DNA of 64,000 nucleotides from an uncultured Oribacterium sp. (GCA_934270345.1 CAKQPT010000006.1:1-64000); one strand, 5' to 3'; positions 1 through 7,828 are shown, counted from the stretch's first letter. Notes: a model not told the origin generated them from the sequence alone. Made by a program: numbers and translations.

Positions 1-160
1 AACAACGACAAGAATCTGTTTGAAGCGATACCGGATGTTTTGATTCAAGCACCAGACATCCGGCGCCGCTCATCAGGCCAGAGACCTCGAGCATCTGATG
101 CTGATTTCAGCTGTGAGAGGACAGGCACCAGACACAGAGGATCGAAGACAGGAGATGGAT

Positions 161-721
161 ATGCCGGAACAGCTTTTAATCGAGAACTGCTCGCCGACGC
201 TGGCGGGGATGAAACCGTCGAATCTGATCAGTCTTCCGTATCCGGATCTTATGCAGGCGCGGGCGGACATCCGGGAGATGAACCGGATCTTCGTACAGAA
301 GGGCCTCCGGGCAGTGCCGATGAACTATCGGAAGGGACGGGTGTTGCTGTACCTGTACCGGCCGGAGCATCTGCAGCGGGTGCTGCAGCAGGAGAGGGTG
401 CGTGCCTTCCTGACGGGCTTCGGCTATGACTGCGACGACATGGCGCGCTGCATCGCGCAGCTCAGCCGTCGGATCCGCGCCCGGAAATCGTCGGACGAGT
501 TTCCACATGAGATCGGCATCTTCCTCGGCTACCCGCTCGAGGATGTCGAGGGCTTCATCAACCATAAGGAAGAGGGCTGCAAGACGATCGGCACCTGGAA
601 GGTGTACGGTGACGTCGAGCAGGCGGAGGCATCCTTCCGCAGATTCCGGCGCTGCACCACGATCTACCAGCGTGCATGGGCGCAGGGACGGACCCTCGAG
701 GAGCTCACTGTCGCAAGTTAA
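161..721 (+). CDS. DUF3793 family protein
   Basis: Soluble protein of 186 residues that reads as DUF3793, a Clostridia family of unknown function often found beside flavodoxin or ferrous-iron uptake genes. The most recognisable segment is EIGIFLGYPLEDVEGFI at about residues 117-133, followed by a basic, aromatic tail ending in an Arg-rich helix. There is no signal peptide or membrane segment. ATG codons at 155 and 161 are both in frame; 161 is preferred because GGAG at 151-154 then sits six bases upstream. The flavodoxin gene follows after 167 bases, which supports the family call and a redox or iron-linked role, but the function is not known. Bases 1-160 hold no gene I can support. Confidence 0.8.
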   Translation: MPEQLLIENCSPTLAGMKPSNLISLPYPDLMQARADIREMNRIFVQKGLRAVPMNYRKGRVLLYLYRPEHLQRVLQQERVRAFLTGFGYDCDDMARCIAQLSRRIRARKSSDEFPHEIGIFLGYPLEDVEGFINHKEEGCKTIGTWKVYGDVEQAEASFRRFRRCTTIYQRAWAQGRTLEELTVAS

Positions 722-888
722 CACGACCCAATCGGGCGCTGACCATAAGCGGCGGCTGTTTGGATAGATAAAAAGGATGGATTTCGGATGGGCTTCGGAT
801 TTCTGCCGGAGCGACCGACTCGCCCTCGGGCGTCGAGGCATGGAACGAGCGCGTGTCTGAAATTTTTCTAAAGATGAGAGGAGGAATA

Positions 889-1308
889 ATGAGCAAAGTT
901 GCGGTTGTTTTCTGGTCCGGAACCGGTAATACCGAGCAGATGGCGAAGGCTGTCGCGGAAGGCGCACAGGAAGCTGGTGTTGAGGTAACGGTACTGGGAC
1001 CATCAGGATTCTCTGCAGGAGACGTGGCGTCCTATGATGCGATCGCCTTCGGCTGCCCGGCGATGGGTGCAGAGGTTCTGGAGGAGGACGAGTTCGAGCC
1101 GATGTTTACAGCGGTTGAGGGCTCACTGTCCGGAAAGAAGATCGGTCTCTTCGGCTCCTGGGGCTGGGGAGATGGTGCATGGATGGAGGAATGGAAGAGT
1201 CGTTGCGACACAGACGGCGCGAACGTGATCTCCACCGTGATTTGTCAGGACGCCCCGGATGAGGCGGCGCTGGCAGAGTGCAAGGCGCTGGGAACAGCTC
1301 TTGCATGA
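889..1308 (+). CDS. Flavodoxin (short chain)
   Basis: A 139-residue electron carrier that binds FMN and can replace ferredoxin in low-potential electron transfer in the cytoplasm. The FMN phosphate loop SGTGNTE is at residues 10-16, right after the first beta strand. The segment FGCPAMGAEVLEEDEFEP and the later GSWGWGDGAWMEEW are the two isoalloxazine-contacting loops of Clostridium/Megasphaera-type flavodoxins. The length fits the short-chain class. A strong GAGGAGG at about 878-884 sets the ATG at 889. It stands behind the DUF3793 gene and is followed by a long stretch without genes. Which enzymes it serves cannot be told here. Confidence 0.93.
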   Translation: MSKVAVVFWSGTGNTEQMAKAVAEGAQEAGVEVTVLGPSGFSAGDVASYDAIAFGCPAMGAEVLEEDEFEPMFTAVEGSLSGKKIGLFGSWGWGDGAWMEEWKSRCDTDGANVISTVICQDAPDEAALAECKALGTALA

Positions 1309-1497
1309 GGAATACTTTTGCGGGAATGCGAAGCGGGCGCACGTGTGCGGTCGAACAGCTCCTGCGTAAGTGACACAGTAGTTATACGTACAAGATTCAA
1401 ACTCTGATTTACATATGGTGTCGGGGAACTCCTGAACCACGCACCATACTTCCTGAAAAGGAATTCTATTACCTAAGATAAAATTCATACTCCATGT

Positions 1498-1534
1498 AAA
1501 ACCGTCGTATGTGATGATGCATACGGCGGTTTTT
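1498..1534 (+). terminator. Intrinsic terminator
   Basis: The arms AAAACCGTCGTATG (1498-1511) and CATACGGCGGTTTT (1520-1533) pair with one G-T wobble around an eight-base loop and end in a T run. It is 190 bases past the flavodoxin stop, with no convincing gene between, so it probably ends the flavodoxin transcript. The A-rich left arm means it could also work on the minus strand. Confidence 0.75.
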
Positions 1535-1574
1535 CAGTTATATCACATATCCGGAAACGGAATAAAAGACACAA

Positions 1575-1603
1575 TTGACAAGTCTTTTACATCGTCGTAT
1601 CAT
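1575..1603 (+). promoter_or_regulatory. Sigma-70 type promoter in a gene-free stretch
   Basis: TTGACA (1575-1580), a 17-base spacer and TATCAT (1598-1603). No good open reading frame with a ribosome binding site starts just downstream; the next recognised gene begins at 1888 after a strong terminator hairpin at 1787-1828. The transcript from here would be an RNA of about 225 bases or a leader for the peptidase gene. The region is AT-richer than its neighbours. Confidence 0.6.
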
Positions 1604-1748
1604 ATAGCCCATGAGAGAAAAAGATGCAGATCACAAAGTCTTTTAATTACGGCCTCAAATATGAGACACGGGGATATGAGATTTTTTAACGATCTTCCAT
1701 AAAACGGAGGAATAGTAAGAAAAATCAAATATCCCGCGATGTAAAAGC

Positions 1749-1777
1749 TTGACTTTTACACGTTGCAGTGCTAGCAT
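1749..1777 (+). promoter_or_regulatory. Second promoter, directly in front of a terminator hairpin
   Basis: TTGACT (1749-1754), 17 bases, TAGCAT (1772-1777). The expected transcription start near 1784 falls at the base of the terminator hairpin 1787-1828, so most transcripts would be very short unless termination is relieved. The -35 box lies in the loop and right arm of the small hairpin 1741-1759. Confidence 0.5.
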
Positions 1778-1786
1778 ACAGGTCAA

Positions 1787-1838
1787 GACAAAGAGGTCCG
1801 CGTCCGAAAGGATTCAGACCTCTTTGTCTTTTTATTTT
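1787..1838 (+). terminator. Strong terminator hairpin upstream of peptidase C26 gene
   Basis: A perfect 12-base stem, GACAAAGAGGTC (1787-1798) with GACCTCTTTGTC (1817-1828), followed by a T-rich run to 1838. The 18-base loop holds a small TCC-GAAA-GGA helix with a GNRA tetraloop (1803-1812). It sits 50 bases before the next start codon, the position of an attenuator. Confidence 0.8.
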
Positions 1839-1887
1839 ACGAAAGCCGCATGTCGGTAACGAGGACAAGGAGCGGAGGCAAAAAGGT

Positions 1888-2604
1888 ATGAAGAAGATAA
1901 TCGGGTTGATCCCGCTGTATGATGACGAGAAGGAAAGCTACTGGATGCTTCCGGGCTACATGAAAGCCCTCGAGGCCTGCGGCGCACTTCCGATCATGCT
2001 TCCGCTGACGATCGATCGGGCGGAGATGGATGCCTGCTTTTCTCTCTGCGATGGCATCCTGATGACAGGCGGCCACGATGTGGACCCCGGCGTCTACCAC
2101 GAGGAAGCGAAAGCGAGCTGTGGCGTGAGCTGCAGTCGCCGCGATCAGATGGAGACCTACCTCTTTGATCGCTGCTACCGGGAGGATAAGCCGGTGCTCG
2201 GCATCTGCCGTGGCATCCAGCTGATGAACGCCCTTCTCGGCGGTACGCTTTATCAGGATCTGCCGACGGAGCATCCGTCCAGTGTGGAGCACCACATGAC
2301 GCCACCGTATGATCGGGCGATTCACACGGTCGACGTAAAGAAGGGCACCCTGCTCGCCGACATCATCGGCCCGGGCCCTTACGCAGTGAACAGCTATCAC
2401 CATCAGGCAGTGAAACAGCTCGCCCCGAAGGCCGTCGCGATGGCGTACTCGGAGGACGGACTGGTGGAAGCCCTGAACGTGCCGAATCGACGATTCATCG
2501 TCGGCGTGCAGTGGCATCCGGAATTCGCCTACATGACGGATTCGAAATCGCGAAAGCTCGTACAGGCCTTCGTCGATGCCTGCCGAAAGCCTTCCTTAAC
2601 ATAA
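1888..2604 (+). CDS. Gamma-glutamyl-gamma-aminobutyrate hydrolase-like peptidase C26
   Basis: A 238-residue class I glutamine amidotransferase-like hydrolase of the PuuD/peptidase C26 group, expected to cleave gamma-glutamyl bonds in small cytoplasmic substrates. The nucleophile elbow GICRGIQLMNALLGG carries the catalytic Cys, and VQWHPEF near the C-terminus gives the His-Glu pair. The early motif MTGGHDVDPGVYHEE is typical of this group. ATG 1888 is chosen because GGAGG at 1874-1878 is nine bases upstream; a longer reading back to 1768 crosses the terminator. The amino acid ABC transporter follows on the same strand, so a role in amino acid or glutamyl-compound use is plausible. The exact substrate cannot be read. 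Confidence 0.88.
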   Translation: MKKIIGLIPLYDDEKESYWMLPGYMKALEACGALPIMLPLTIDRAEMDACFSLCDGILMTGGHDVDPGVYHEEAKASCGVSCSRRDQMETYLFDRCYREDKPVLGICRGIQLMNALLGGTLYQDLPTEHPSSVEHHMTPPYDRAIHTVDVKKGTLLADIIGPGPYAVNSYHHQAVKQLAPKAVAMAYSEDGLVEALNVPNRRFIVGVQWHPEFAYMTDSKSRKLVQAFVDACRKPSLT

Positions 2605-2787
2605 GGCCGGCAGCCTGAGCGGCCAATGCAGACGATCCGCCACACAGATGGCAGAGCCGAAACCGTCACGCAGGACGATGATGTCGCGGCCGACTGCATT
2701 GAACAAATATGTTTCTAATCGGCGAACGCCGTTAGGATAAATCTCGTGAAGCGAGGCTTCACAGCAGAAAGATGAGAGGAGAAAATT

Positions 2788-3642
2788 ATGAAAAAGAGCG
2801 CACTTGTAATGGCAGTAACGATGGCAGTACTTGGTCTCACCGCTTGTGGAGGTTCCGATACCGCAGCGACGACCGCAGCCGCAACCACAGCTGCAGCAGC
2901 TGATACGACGGCAGCAGCAGATACGACCGCAGCAGCAGAGACCACGGCCGCAGCCGCAGACAGCGATAAGGTATGGCAGATCGTAACCGATACCGCATTT
3001 AAGCCGTTTGAGTATACGGATGACAGCGGAAAGCTCGTTGGTATCGATGTGGATATCCTCGCAGCCATCGCCGATGATCAGGGCTTTAAGTATGAGATCA
3101 AGCCACTCGGCTGGGATGCTTCCATCGCCGCATGTCAGGCTGGTCAGGCAGATGGTATGATCGCCGGCGCTTCCATCACCGACGAGCGTAAGTCTTCCGG
3201 ATGGATTTTCTCTGATGGATATTATGATGCAAACCAGAGCATGGCCGTTGCGGAGAACTCCGACATCACTGGCTTCGATGGCTTAAAGGGTAAGAGCGTT
3301 GCAGTCAAGACCGCATCCATGAGTGCAGATTATGCAGAGAGCCTCAAGGATGAGTATGGCTTCGAGATCACCTACTTCGAGGATTCACCAACCATGTATC
3401 AGGCCGTTGTCGGCGGTCAGGTTGCAGCCTGCTTCGATGATACGCCAATCATGGCTTCCAACATCAAGGATACCGGCCTCGGCATGAAGATCCTCGATGG
3501 TACCGGCAACGATCCTGCTGAGTACGGCTTCGCTATCTTCGATTCCAGCAAGCAGGAGCTCGTCGATATGTTTAACGCAGGTCTCAAGGACATCAAGGCA
3601 AACGGCAAGTATGATGAGATCATCGCGACCTACCTCGGCTGA
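2788..3642 (+). CDS. Amino acid ABC transporter substrate-binding lipoprotein
   Basis: A 284-residue extracellular solute-binding protein of family 3, which binds polar amino acids outside the membrane. A signal peptide ends in the lipobox LTAC with the lipid-anchored Cys at residue 20. Residues 24-62 form a Thr/Ala-rich linker (repeats of TTAAA and DTTAAA) before the two-lobed domain, which starts with KVWQIVTDTAFKPFEY. ATG 2788 follows AGAGGAG at 2773-2779. The 183-base leader holds a short hairpin, GTGAAGC (2746-2752) with GCTTCAC (2756-2762), just before the ribosome site. Permease and ATPase genes follow on the same strand. The amino acid bound is not evident. Confidence 0.93.
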   Translation: MKKSALVMAVTMAVLGLTACGGSDTAATTAAATTAAAADTTAAADTTAAAETTAAAADSDKVWQIVTDTAFKPFEYTDDSGKLVGIDVDILAAIADDQGFKYEIKPLGWDASIAACQAGQADGMIAGASITDERKSSGWIFSDGYYDANQSMAVAENSDITGFDGLKGKSVAVKTASMSADYAESLKDEYGFEITYFEDSPTMYQAVVGGQVAACFDDTPIMASNIKDTGLGMKILDGTGNDPAEYGFAIFDSSKQELVDMFNAGLKDIKANGKYDEIIATYLG

Positions 3643-3828
3643 TTCGATCACATGAATTCATAAAGTAACATAGAGAATATCGTCGCAGAACATCAGCCGT
3701 ACCCCTATCGACTGGTGTGCTGCGGCGTATTTCCATGAAGATGGAAATGAAATGGTTGGTGACGTCCGGAGTACTGCCTCGCATGGCGAGTGGTGAGAGG
3801 ACGCAGATTGATAGAAGGGTGAGACACT

Positions 3829-4509
3829 ATGGCTAAAATTATTTCCGCCTACGGAAGACTACTGGTGCTGGCGATGGGCCGGACGCTCCTGCTGGCATTC
3901 CTGGGACTCGTGTTCGCATGTGTCCTTGGTATGATCTTCGGTCTGATGAGCGTCGTAAAGAATAAGGTATGCAACATCATCGCACAGATCTTCGTATTTA
4001 TCATCCGAGGTGTACCGATGATCGTACTCGCGTTCTTCGTGTACTTCGGTGTACCGTATCTTCTGAATAATATACTGAAGATCGGTCAGGGCTTCACGAT
4101 GTCGGCACTGCAGGCCGGTACCATCTGTCTTGCGCTGAACTGTGGTGCGTACATGGCGGAGATCATCCGTGCCGGTATTCAGTCGGTCGACATCGGGCAG
4201 ATGGAGGCCGGTCGTTCCCTCGGCCTTCCGTACTGGACCACGATGCGGAAGATCATCATGCCGCAGGCGATCCGTACGATGATTCCGAGCATCATCAACC
4301 AGTTCATCATCACCGTAAAGGATACCTCCATCCTGTCCGTCATCGGCTTCCCGGAGCTCGTCAATACGGCGAAGAACGTACAGGCGAAGACCTTCCTGTC
4401 TTTCCAGACCTGGGCGATCGTCGGCGTCATGTACCTCGTCGTCATCACGATCCTGTCCTATATCGCGAAGATCGTGGAGCGGAGAATGAACCGTGGCGTG
4501 AAGCGCTGA
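3829..4509 (+). CDS. Amino acid ABC transporter permease
   Basis: A 226-residue inner-membrane permease of the HisM/GlnP type, with about five hydrophobic helices. The EAA loop that contacts the ATPase is seen as EAGRSLGLPYWTTMRKI followed by MPQAIRTMIPS at about residues 125-153. It would form a homodimeric channel with the ATPase encoded next. The 186 bases after the binding-protein gene contain short hairpins (for example TTTCCATGAAGATGGAAA near 3730) but no T run, so the three genes are probably one operon with differing transcript stability. The start follows GAAGGGTGAG. Confidence 0.92.
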   Translation: MAKIISAYGRLLVLAMGRTLLLAFLGLVFACVLGMIFGLMSVVKNKVCNIIAQIFVFIIRGVPMIVLAFFVYFGVPYLLNNILKIGQGFTMSALQAGTICLALNCGAYMAEIIRAGIQSVDIGQMEAGRSLGLPYWTTMRKIIMPQAIRTMIPSIINQFIITVKDTSILSVIGFPELVNTAKNVQAKTFLSFQTWAIVGVMYLVVITILSYIAKIVERRMNRGVKR

Positions 4510-4533
4510 GGCAGTGGAAAGGAGGAAAAAACC

Positions 4534-5280
4534 GTGATTTCAAACGATAAAAATGTTAAAATAAAGGTAGAAAACCTTCGGAAGTGCTTCGGTGATCTCG
4601 AGGTCTTACGGGACATCTCGACCGAGATTCACGAGGGCGAGGTCGTCGTCATCCTGGGCCCGTCCGGCTCCGGTAAGTCGACCTTTCTTCGCTGCCTCAA
4701 CAAGCTCGAGGATGTGACCGCCGGAAAGATCCATGTGGATGGGGTCGACATCACCGACAAAAAGGTGGATATGAATAAGGTCCGCGAGAACATCGGTATG
4801 GTGTTCCAGCATTTCAATCTCTTCAATAATATGGACGTCCTGCATAATCTCATGCTGGCACCGGTGGAGCTGAAGAAATGCAGTAAGGCGGAGGCGAAGG
4901 AGCGCGCGATGGAGATGCTTCGACGTGTCGACCTCGCCGAGAAGGCGGAGGCTTATCCTTCCCAGCTCTCCGGTGGACAGAAGCAGCGTGTCGCAATCGC
5001 GCGCGCACTGTGCATGAAGCCGGACATCATGCTCTTCGATGAGCCGACCTCAGCACTCGACCCGGAAATGGTAGGTGAGGTTCTGGCGGTTATGAAGCAG
5101 CTCGCTGCGGACGGCATGACGATGGTCATCGTCACCCACGAGATCGGCTTCGCCCGTGAGGTCGCAGACCGCGTCATCTTCATGGACGGCGGCTATATCG
5201 TCGAAGAGGGTACACCGCAGGAGGTCATCGTACATCCGAAGGAGGCACGTACGATCAGCTTCATCCAGAAGGTACTGTAA
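4534..5280 (+). CDS. Amino acid ABC transporter ATP-binding protein
   Basis: A 248-residue ATPase that drives the polar amino acid importer from the cytoplasmic face. Walker A is GPSGSGKST at residues 42-50, the Q-loop is [12 protein letters not shown], the signature is [15 protein letters not shown], Walker B is [13 protein letters not shown], and the switch His is in [11 protein letters not shown]. The start is GTG at 4534, chosen because AAAGGAGG at 4518-4525 is directly upstream and no ATG fits. It lies 24 bases after the permease gene. The gene is followed at once by a GGGGTCAGACCCC palindrome element. Confidence 0.95.
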   Translation: MISNDKNVKIKVENLRKCFGDLEVLRDISTEIHEGEVVVILGPSGSGKSTFLRCLNKLEDVTAGKIHVDGVDITDKKVDMNKVRENIGMVFQHFNLFNNMDVLHNLMLAPVELKKCSKAEAKERAMEMLRRVDLAEKAEAYPSQLSGGQKQRVAIARALCMKPDIMLFDEPTSALDPEMVGEVLAVMKQLAADGMTMVIVTHEIGFAREVADRVIFMDGGYIVEEGTPQEVIVHPKEARTISFIQKVL

Positions 5281-5281
5281 G

Positions 5282-5360
5282 ATTTTCGTAATGGGGTCAG
5301 ACCCCCTTACGAAATCCTTAAGGTGGGCGCAGGATTCACACGGGGGTCTGACCCCCTGCG
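5282..5360. repeat. GGGGTC(A/T)GACCCC palindrome element, locus A
   Basis: Two cores, GGGGTCAGACCCC at 5293-5305 and GGGGTCTGACCCC at 5343-5355. The first is flanked by TTTCGTAA and TTACGAAA, making a hairpin of about 31 bases immediately after the ABC ATPase stop codon. The right flank (CTTACGAAATCCTTAAG) is shared with locus D near 47040 and, inverted, with locus B near 14485. It may double as a transcription end signal. Related palindromes are widespread REP-like sequences in bacteria; no transposase lies nearby. Confidence 0.75.
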
Positions 5361-5429
5361 GCTCCCGGTAAAAGGATGAGGCGGGCGCAGGGGAGCTGCG
5401 TCATGAAAAGTTAACAGCGGAGGGACAGC

Positions 5430-6029
5430 ATGGAAAAATATGTGATCACGATCTCGAGACAGTTTGGTTCATTCGGCAGCCTGGTGGCGCGCGCACTTTC
5501 GAAGCAGCTCGGCATCGAGTTCATGGACCGTGACATCGTGGAGGAAACCGCGAAGCGCATGAACACCTCCGTGAAGGAAATCAGCCGGAAGGAAGAGGAC
5601 ATCCGTTCGAAATTCTCCTATCATCTGTATCCGTTCGGCGTCGGTACGACCGACATGCAGGATGAAATCTTCCTGGTGCAGGAGAACATCATCCAGGACT
5701 TCGCAAAGAAGGATTCGTGCATCATCGTGGGCCGCTGTGGTGCGTACTGCCTGCGGAACGAGCCGCGGCTGCTGCGTGTGTACGTCTATGCGCCGTATGA
5801 GGTTCGCGTGAAGAACTGCATCGACTACTTCGGCATGAATGAGAAGGAAGCGGTGAAGGCGGTGCACGACGCGGATAAGGCGCGGGAGAGCTACCACCGG
5901 AAGTACATCCCGAATTTCCCTGGGAACACGGAGTACAGTGATCTCTGCATCAACAGCGCCTGCTACAGCATCGAGGAGGCCGCAGAGCTGATCCAGCACG
6001 CCGCGAAGCTGAAGTTCGGGGATATCTGA
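5430..6029 (+). CDS. Cytidylate kinase-like family protein
   Basis: A 199-residue protein of the cytidylate-kinase-like P-loop family common in Clostridia. The N-terminus ITISRQFGSFGSLVARALSKQLG is the degenerate phosphate-binding region, followed by a DRDIVEE segment typical of this family; SCIIVGRCGAYCL matches the family's conserved Gly-Arg-Cys motif, and an Arg-rich lid region lies near residues 120-155. It is shorter than true Cmk and lacks its usual neighbours, so the substrate is unknown. The ATG at 5430 has AGCGGAGGG upstream. It is single, between the palindrome element and a bidirectional terminator. Confidence 0.8.
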   Translation: MEKYVITISRQFGSFGSLVARALSKQLGIEFMDRDIVEETAKRMNTSVKEISRKEEDIRSKFSYHLYPFGVGTTDMQDEIFLVQENIIQDFAKKDSCIIVGRCGAYCLRNEPRLLRVYVYAPYEVRVKNCIDYFGMNEKEAVKAVHDADKARESYHRKYIPNFPGNTEYSDLCINSACYSIEEAAELIQHAAKLKFGDI

Positions 6030-6042
6030 AATAAAATAGCAG

Positions 6043-6094
6043 CGAATAAGCAAAACAGCCGGGTGATTTAGTCACCCGGCTGTTTTGCTATTCG
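6043..6094. terminator. Bidirectional terminator
   Basis: A long hairpin with arms GCAAAACAGCCGGGTGA (6050-6066) and its exact complement at 6072-6088, extended by CGAATA pairs with one bulge. A-rich and T-rich flanks on both sides let it end the cytidylate-kinase-like gene (plus) and the oadB-type operon (minus). Confidence 0.9.
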
Positions 6095-6102
6095 TATGTA
6101 AT

Positions 6103-6231
6103 TTATTTACGGCTGGTCAGCTTGTTGAGAAGCATAACGACCAGTACGATGACGCCCATGACGAGGATGATGCCGAGCATGCCGGAAGCCATCATCGGAA
6201 GGGTCTGTGTCCATGAAGTAAGATGTAACAT
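6103..6231 (-). CDS. Small single-span membrane protein, OadG-like, 42 residues
   Basis: A 42-residue peptide starting MLHLTSWTQTLPMMASGMLG, with one membrane helix at about residues 13-36 (GIILVMGVIVLVVMLLNKL) and a short basic tail. It resembles the minimal N-terminal helix of gamma subunits of sodium-pumping decarboxylases, though it lacks their extra domain. An AAGGAGG stands seven bases before its ATG at 6231. It starts 15 bases after the OadB-type gene stop on the same strand, so the two are co-transcribed and probably form one membrane complex. It is too short for routine gene calling but well supported by its ribosome site, frame and position. Confidence 0.8.
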   Translation of the reverse strand: MLHLTSWTQTLPMMASGMLGIILVMGVIVLVVMLLNKLTSRK

Positions 6232-6246
6232 ATAGGGACCTCCTTT

Positions 6247-7377
6247 TTAAGCCATCAGGGTCAGAATCAGTCCACCCGCGAGGACGGATGCGATCTGGCC
6301 GGAAACATTGACACTGATCGAGTACATCAGAAGGAAGTTCTGATTGTCTTCCTCGAGGCCGAGCTTGTTGACGACACGGCCGCTCATCGGGAAGGCACTG
6401 ATGCCGGCGGCACCGATCATCGGGTTCAGCTTCTTGCCTTCCGGAAGGAAGAGGTTCAGGAGCTTCGCAAAGAGTACGCCACCTGCGGTATCGAAGACGA
6501 AGGCCACGAGGCCGAGGGCGAGGATCAGCAGGGTGTCCGGACGAACGAACTGGTCGGCGGTCATCTGGCCTGCGACGGTGAGTCCGAGCACGATGGTGAT
6601 CAGGTTTGCGAGTACGCTCTGCGCGGTCTCACTGAGGGAATTCAGCACACCACACTCACGGAGCAGGTTACCAAACATGAGGAAGCCGACGAGGGCGACG
6701 CTGGTCGGAGCGACGATGCCGGCGATGATGGTCACGACGATCGGGAAGAGGATCTTCGTCAGCTGGCTGACGCTGCCCTGCTGATATGGCATACGGATCT
6801 GACGCTCCTTCTTCGAGGTGAGCGCCTTGATGACCGGCGGCTGCACGATCGGGACGAGGGCCATGTAGCTGTAGGCTGCGACCATGATTGCACCGAGATA
6901 TTTCGACTTCAGCACGTTTGCAACATAGATCGCGGTCGGGCCGTCTGCTGCACCGATGATGGCGATGGATGCCGCATCCTTCAGATCGAAGAAGAAACCG
7001 GCAGCGAAAAGTGTGAAGAAAATACCGAACTGAGCAGCGGCACCGAAGAGCATGAGCCACGGCTTCTCAAGCAGTGGTCCGAAATCGATCATCGCACCGA
7101 TACCGATGAAGAGAAGCAGTGGAAAGAGTTCGTTTGACATTCCGGCGTCAAAGAGTGCCGTGATCGGGCCGATGGTGTCGCCCTGGGTGATTGCGCCGGA
7201 CAACGGCAGGTTTACGAGGATCGCACCGAAGCCCATCGGGAGCAGCAGGCTCGGCTCCATCTTCTTCACGATGGCGAGATAAATCAGCAGGCCGCCGATG
7301 GCCCACATGACCACCATCTGCCAGTGCAGGTTGCCTGCATTGGCAAACAGTGCAGCGAATGTGTTCAAAAAGTTCAT
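6247..7377 (-). CDS. Sodium ion-translocating decarboxylase beta-type subunit (OadB/GcdB-like), stand-alone
   Basis: A 376-residue multi-span membrane protein of the OadB/MmdB/GcdB family, which in known complexes couples decarboxylation of a biotin-bound carboxyl group to sodium export. Family motifs are present: GAADGPTAIYVANVL in the middle and NPMIGAAGISAFPMSGRVV near the C-terminus. An AGGAGGT precedes the ATG at 7377. No carboxyltransferase (alpha) or biotin carrier gene is nearby; only a 42-residue membrane peptide follows. Upstream are a promoter, a yybP-ykoY-like manganese riboswitch and a terminator, all in the correct orientation. Either it joins an alpha subunit encoded elsewhere, or it is an orphan branch with its own cation transport role; the riboswitch favours the latter, which is inference. 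Confidence 0.9.
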   Translation of the reverse strand: MNFLNTFAALFANAGNLHWQMVVMWAIGGLLIYLAIVKKMEPSLLLPMGFGAILVNLPLSGAITQGDTIGPITALFDAGMSNELFPLLLFIGIGAMIDFGPLLEKPWLMLFGAAAQFGIFFTLFAAGFFFDLKDAASIAIIGAADGPTAIYVANVLKSKYLGAIMVAAYSYMALVPIVQPPVIKALTSKKERQIRMPYQQGSVSQLTKILFPIVVTIIAGIVAPTSVALVGFLMFGNLLRECGVLNSLSETAQSVLANLITIVLGLTVAGQMTADQFVRPDTLLILALGLVAFVFDTAGGVLFAKLLNLFLPEGKKLNPMIGAAGISAFPMSGRVVNKLGLEEDNQNFLLMYSISVNVSGQIASVLAGGLILTLMA

Positions 7378-7406
7378 GTTCTACCTCCTGAAAAACATCG
7401 TGGCAG

Positions 7407-7451
7407 AAAAAAAGAGACCCTGCCACAGACCTAAACTGTGACAAAAGTCTC
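7407..7451 (-). terminator. Riboswitch-controlled terminator of the oadB-type operon
   Basis: Reading the minus strand, GAGAC pairs with GTCTC and TGTCACAG with CTGTGGCA, followed by seven T bases (complement of 7407-7413). The left arm includes the 3-prime strand of the riboswitch P1 helix (7441-7447), so aptamer and terminator cannot both form fully. That is the usual layout of a transcription-controlling riboswitch. It ends 30 bases before the start codon. Confidence 0.8.
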
Positions 7452-7555
7452 AAGCGAACACATGACATCGGGCGTTGCCGCCGTGCTGACGCTGCCATGC
7501 AGCAGCCGCGCCCCAAACCGATCCTGGAACGACTGCCCTTTACTCCCCTTTGCTG
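7441..7555 (-). promoter_or_regulatory. yybP-ykoY-like manganese riboswitch
   Basis: On the minus strand the RNA begins GCAAAGGGGAGTA (complement of 7541-7553) and ends GAGACTTTTGT (complement of 7441-7451). GCAAAGG and CTTTTGT pair as P1. The interior contains GCGTC, then AGCAC, the GGCG-GCAA-CGCC hairpin, CCGAT and GT, which lines up with the conserved GTCA...hairpin...CCG loop of yybP-ykoY aptamers; GGGGAGTA is the other conserved loop. In known members both loops meet to bind Mn2+. The expected transcription start lies right at the 5-prime end of P1. This is a by-eye match, not a covariance model result. Confidence 0.8.
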
Positions 7556-7560
7556 GAATC

Positions 7561-7589
7561 AATATATCAGTGAGCGGGAATTCTGTAAA
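7561..7589 (-). promoter_or_regulatory. Promoter of the riboswitch-oadB operon
   Basis: On the minus strand, TTTACA (complement of 7584-7589), a 17-base spacer and TATATT (complement of 7561-7566). The predicted start near 7554 coincides with the first base of the riboswitch P1 helix, which supports both calls. Confidence 0.7.
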
Positions 7590-7764
7590 GTAGAAATTGC
7601 AAAAACTGCCCGTTATAGGGGCAGTATGTTATGGGACAGTTCAGCTGTCCTGGCTTTTCTACGGAATTTGAGGCGCTCCTCATTCACCCACCCCCATGAG
7701 TTACATCGTTATAGCTTCAATATCGGAATGGAATCGTGCGCGGATGGAATTATCCTTATCCACG

Positions 7765-7773
7765 TGCTATAAT
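7765..7773 (+). promoter_or_regulatory. Extended -10 promoter of the acetolactate synthase gene
   Basis: TGCTATAAT: TG extension at 7765-7766 and a perfect -10 box TATAAT at 7768-7773. The -35 position (7745-7750, TGGAAT) is poor, as expected with an extended -10. Transcription would start near 7780 and run through the leader terminator at 7829-7863. Bases 7590-7760 hold no gene that I can support. Confidence 0.55.
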
Positions 7774-7828
7774 TCAGAAATACTTGATGTATCAGGCATC
7801 AGATGAAGATAATAAAGTGATTTTAAGC

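Larger units (their letters stand above)
1671..1838 (+). ncRNA. Structured leader or small RNA of unknown class
   Basis: Three helices can be read in order. The first pairs 1671-1677 with 1729-1735 and 1680-1686 with 1720-1726, leaving a GA/AA internal loop; inside it a small helix pairs CTTCC with GGAGG. The second is GTAAAAG (1741-1747) with CTTTTAC (1753-1759). The third is the terminator at 1787-1838. I do not match this to a known riboswitch, T-box or 6S pattern. It lies between the promoter at 1575 and the peptidase C26 gene, so it is either an attenuating leader or an independent RNA. That it is structured is seen; function is inference. Confidence 0.4.

Noticed and set aside
1123..1488. 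Minus-strand frame overlapping flavodoxin
   Set aside because: Antisense to a clear gene, with no ribosome site or family match.
1511..1702. Short open frame of 63 codons between two regulatory signals
   Set aside because: No ribosome binding site, and a strong promoter lies inside it; the composition is unlike coding DNA here.
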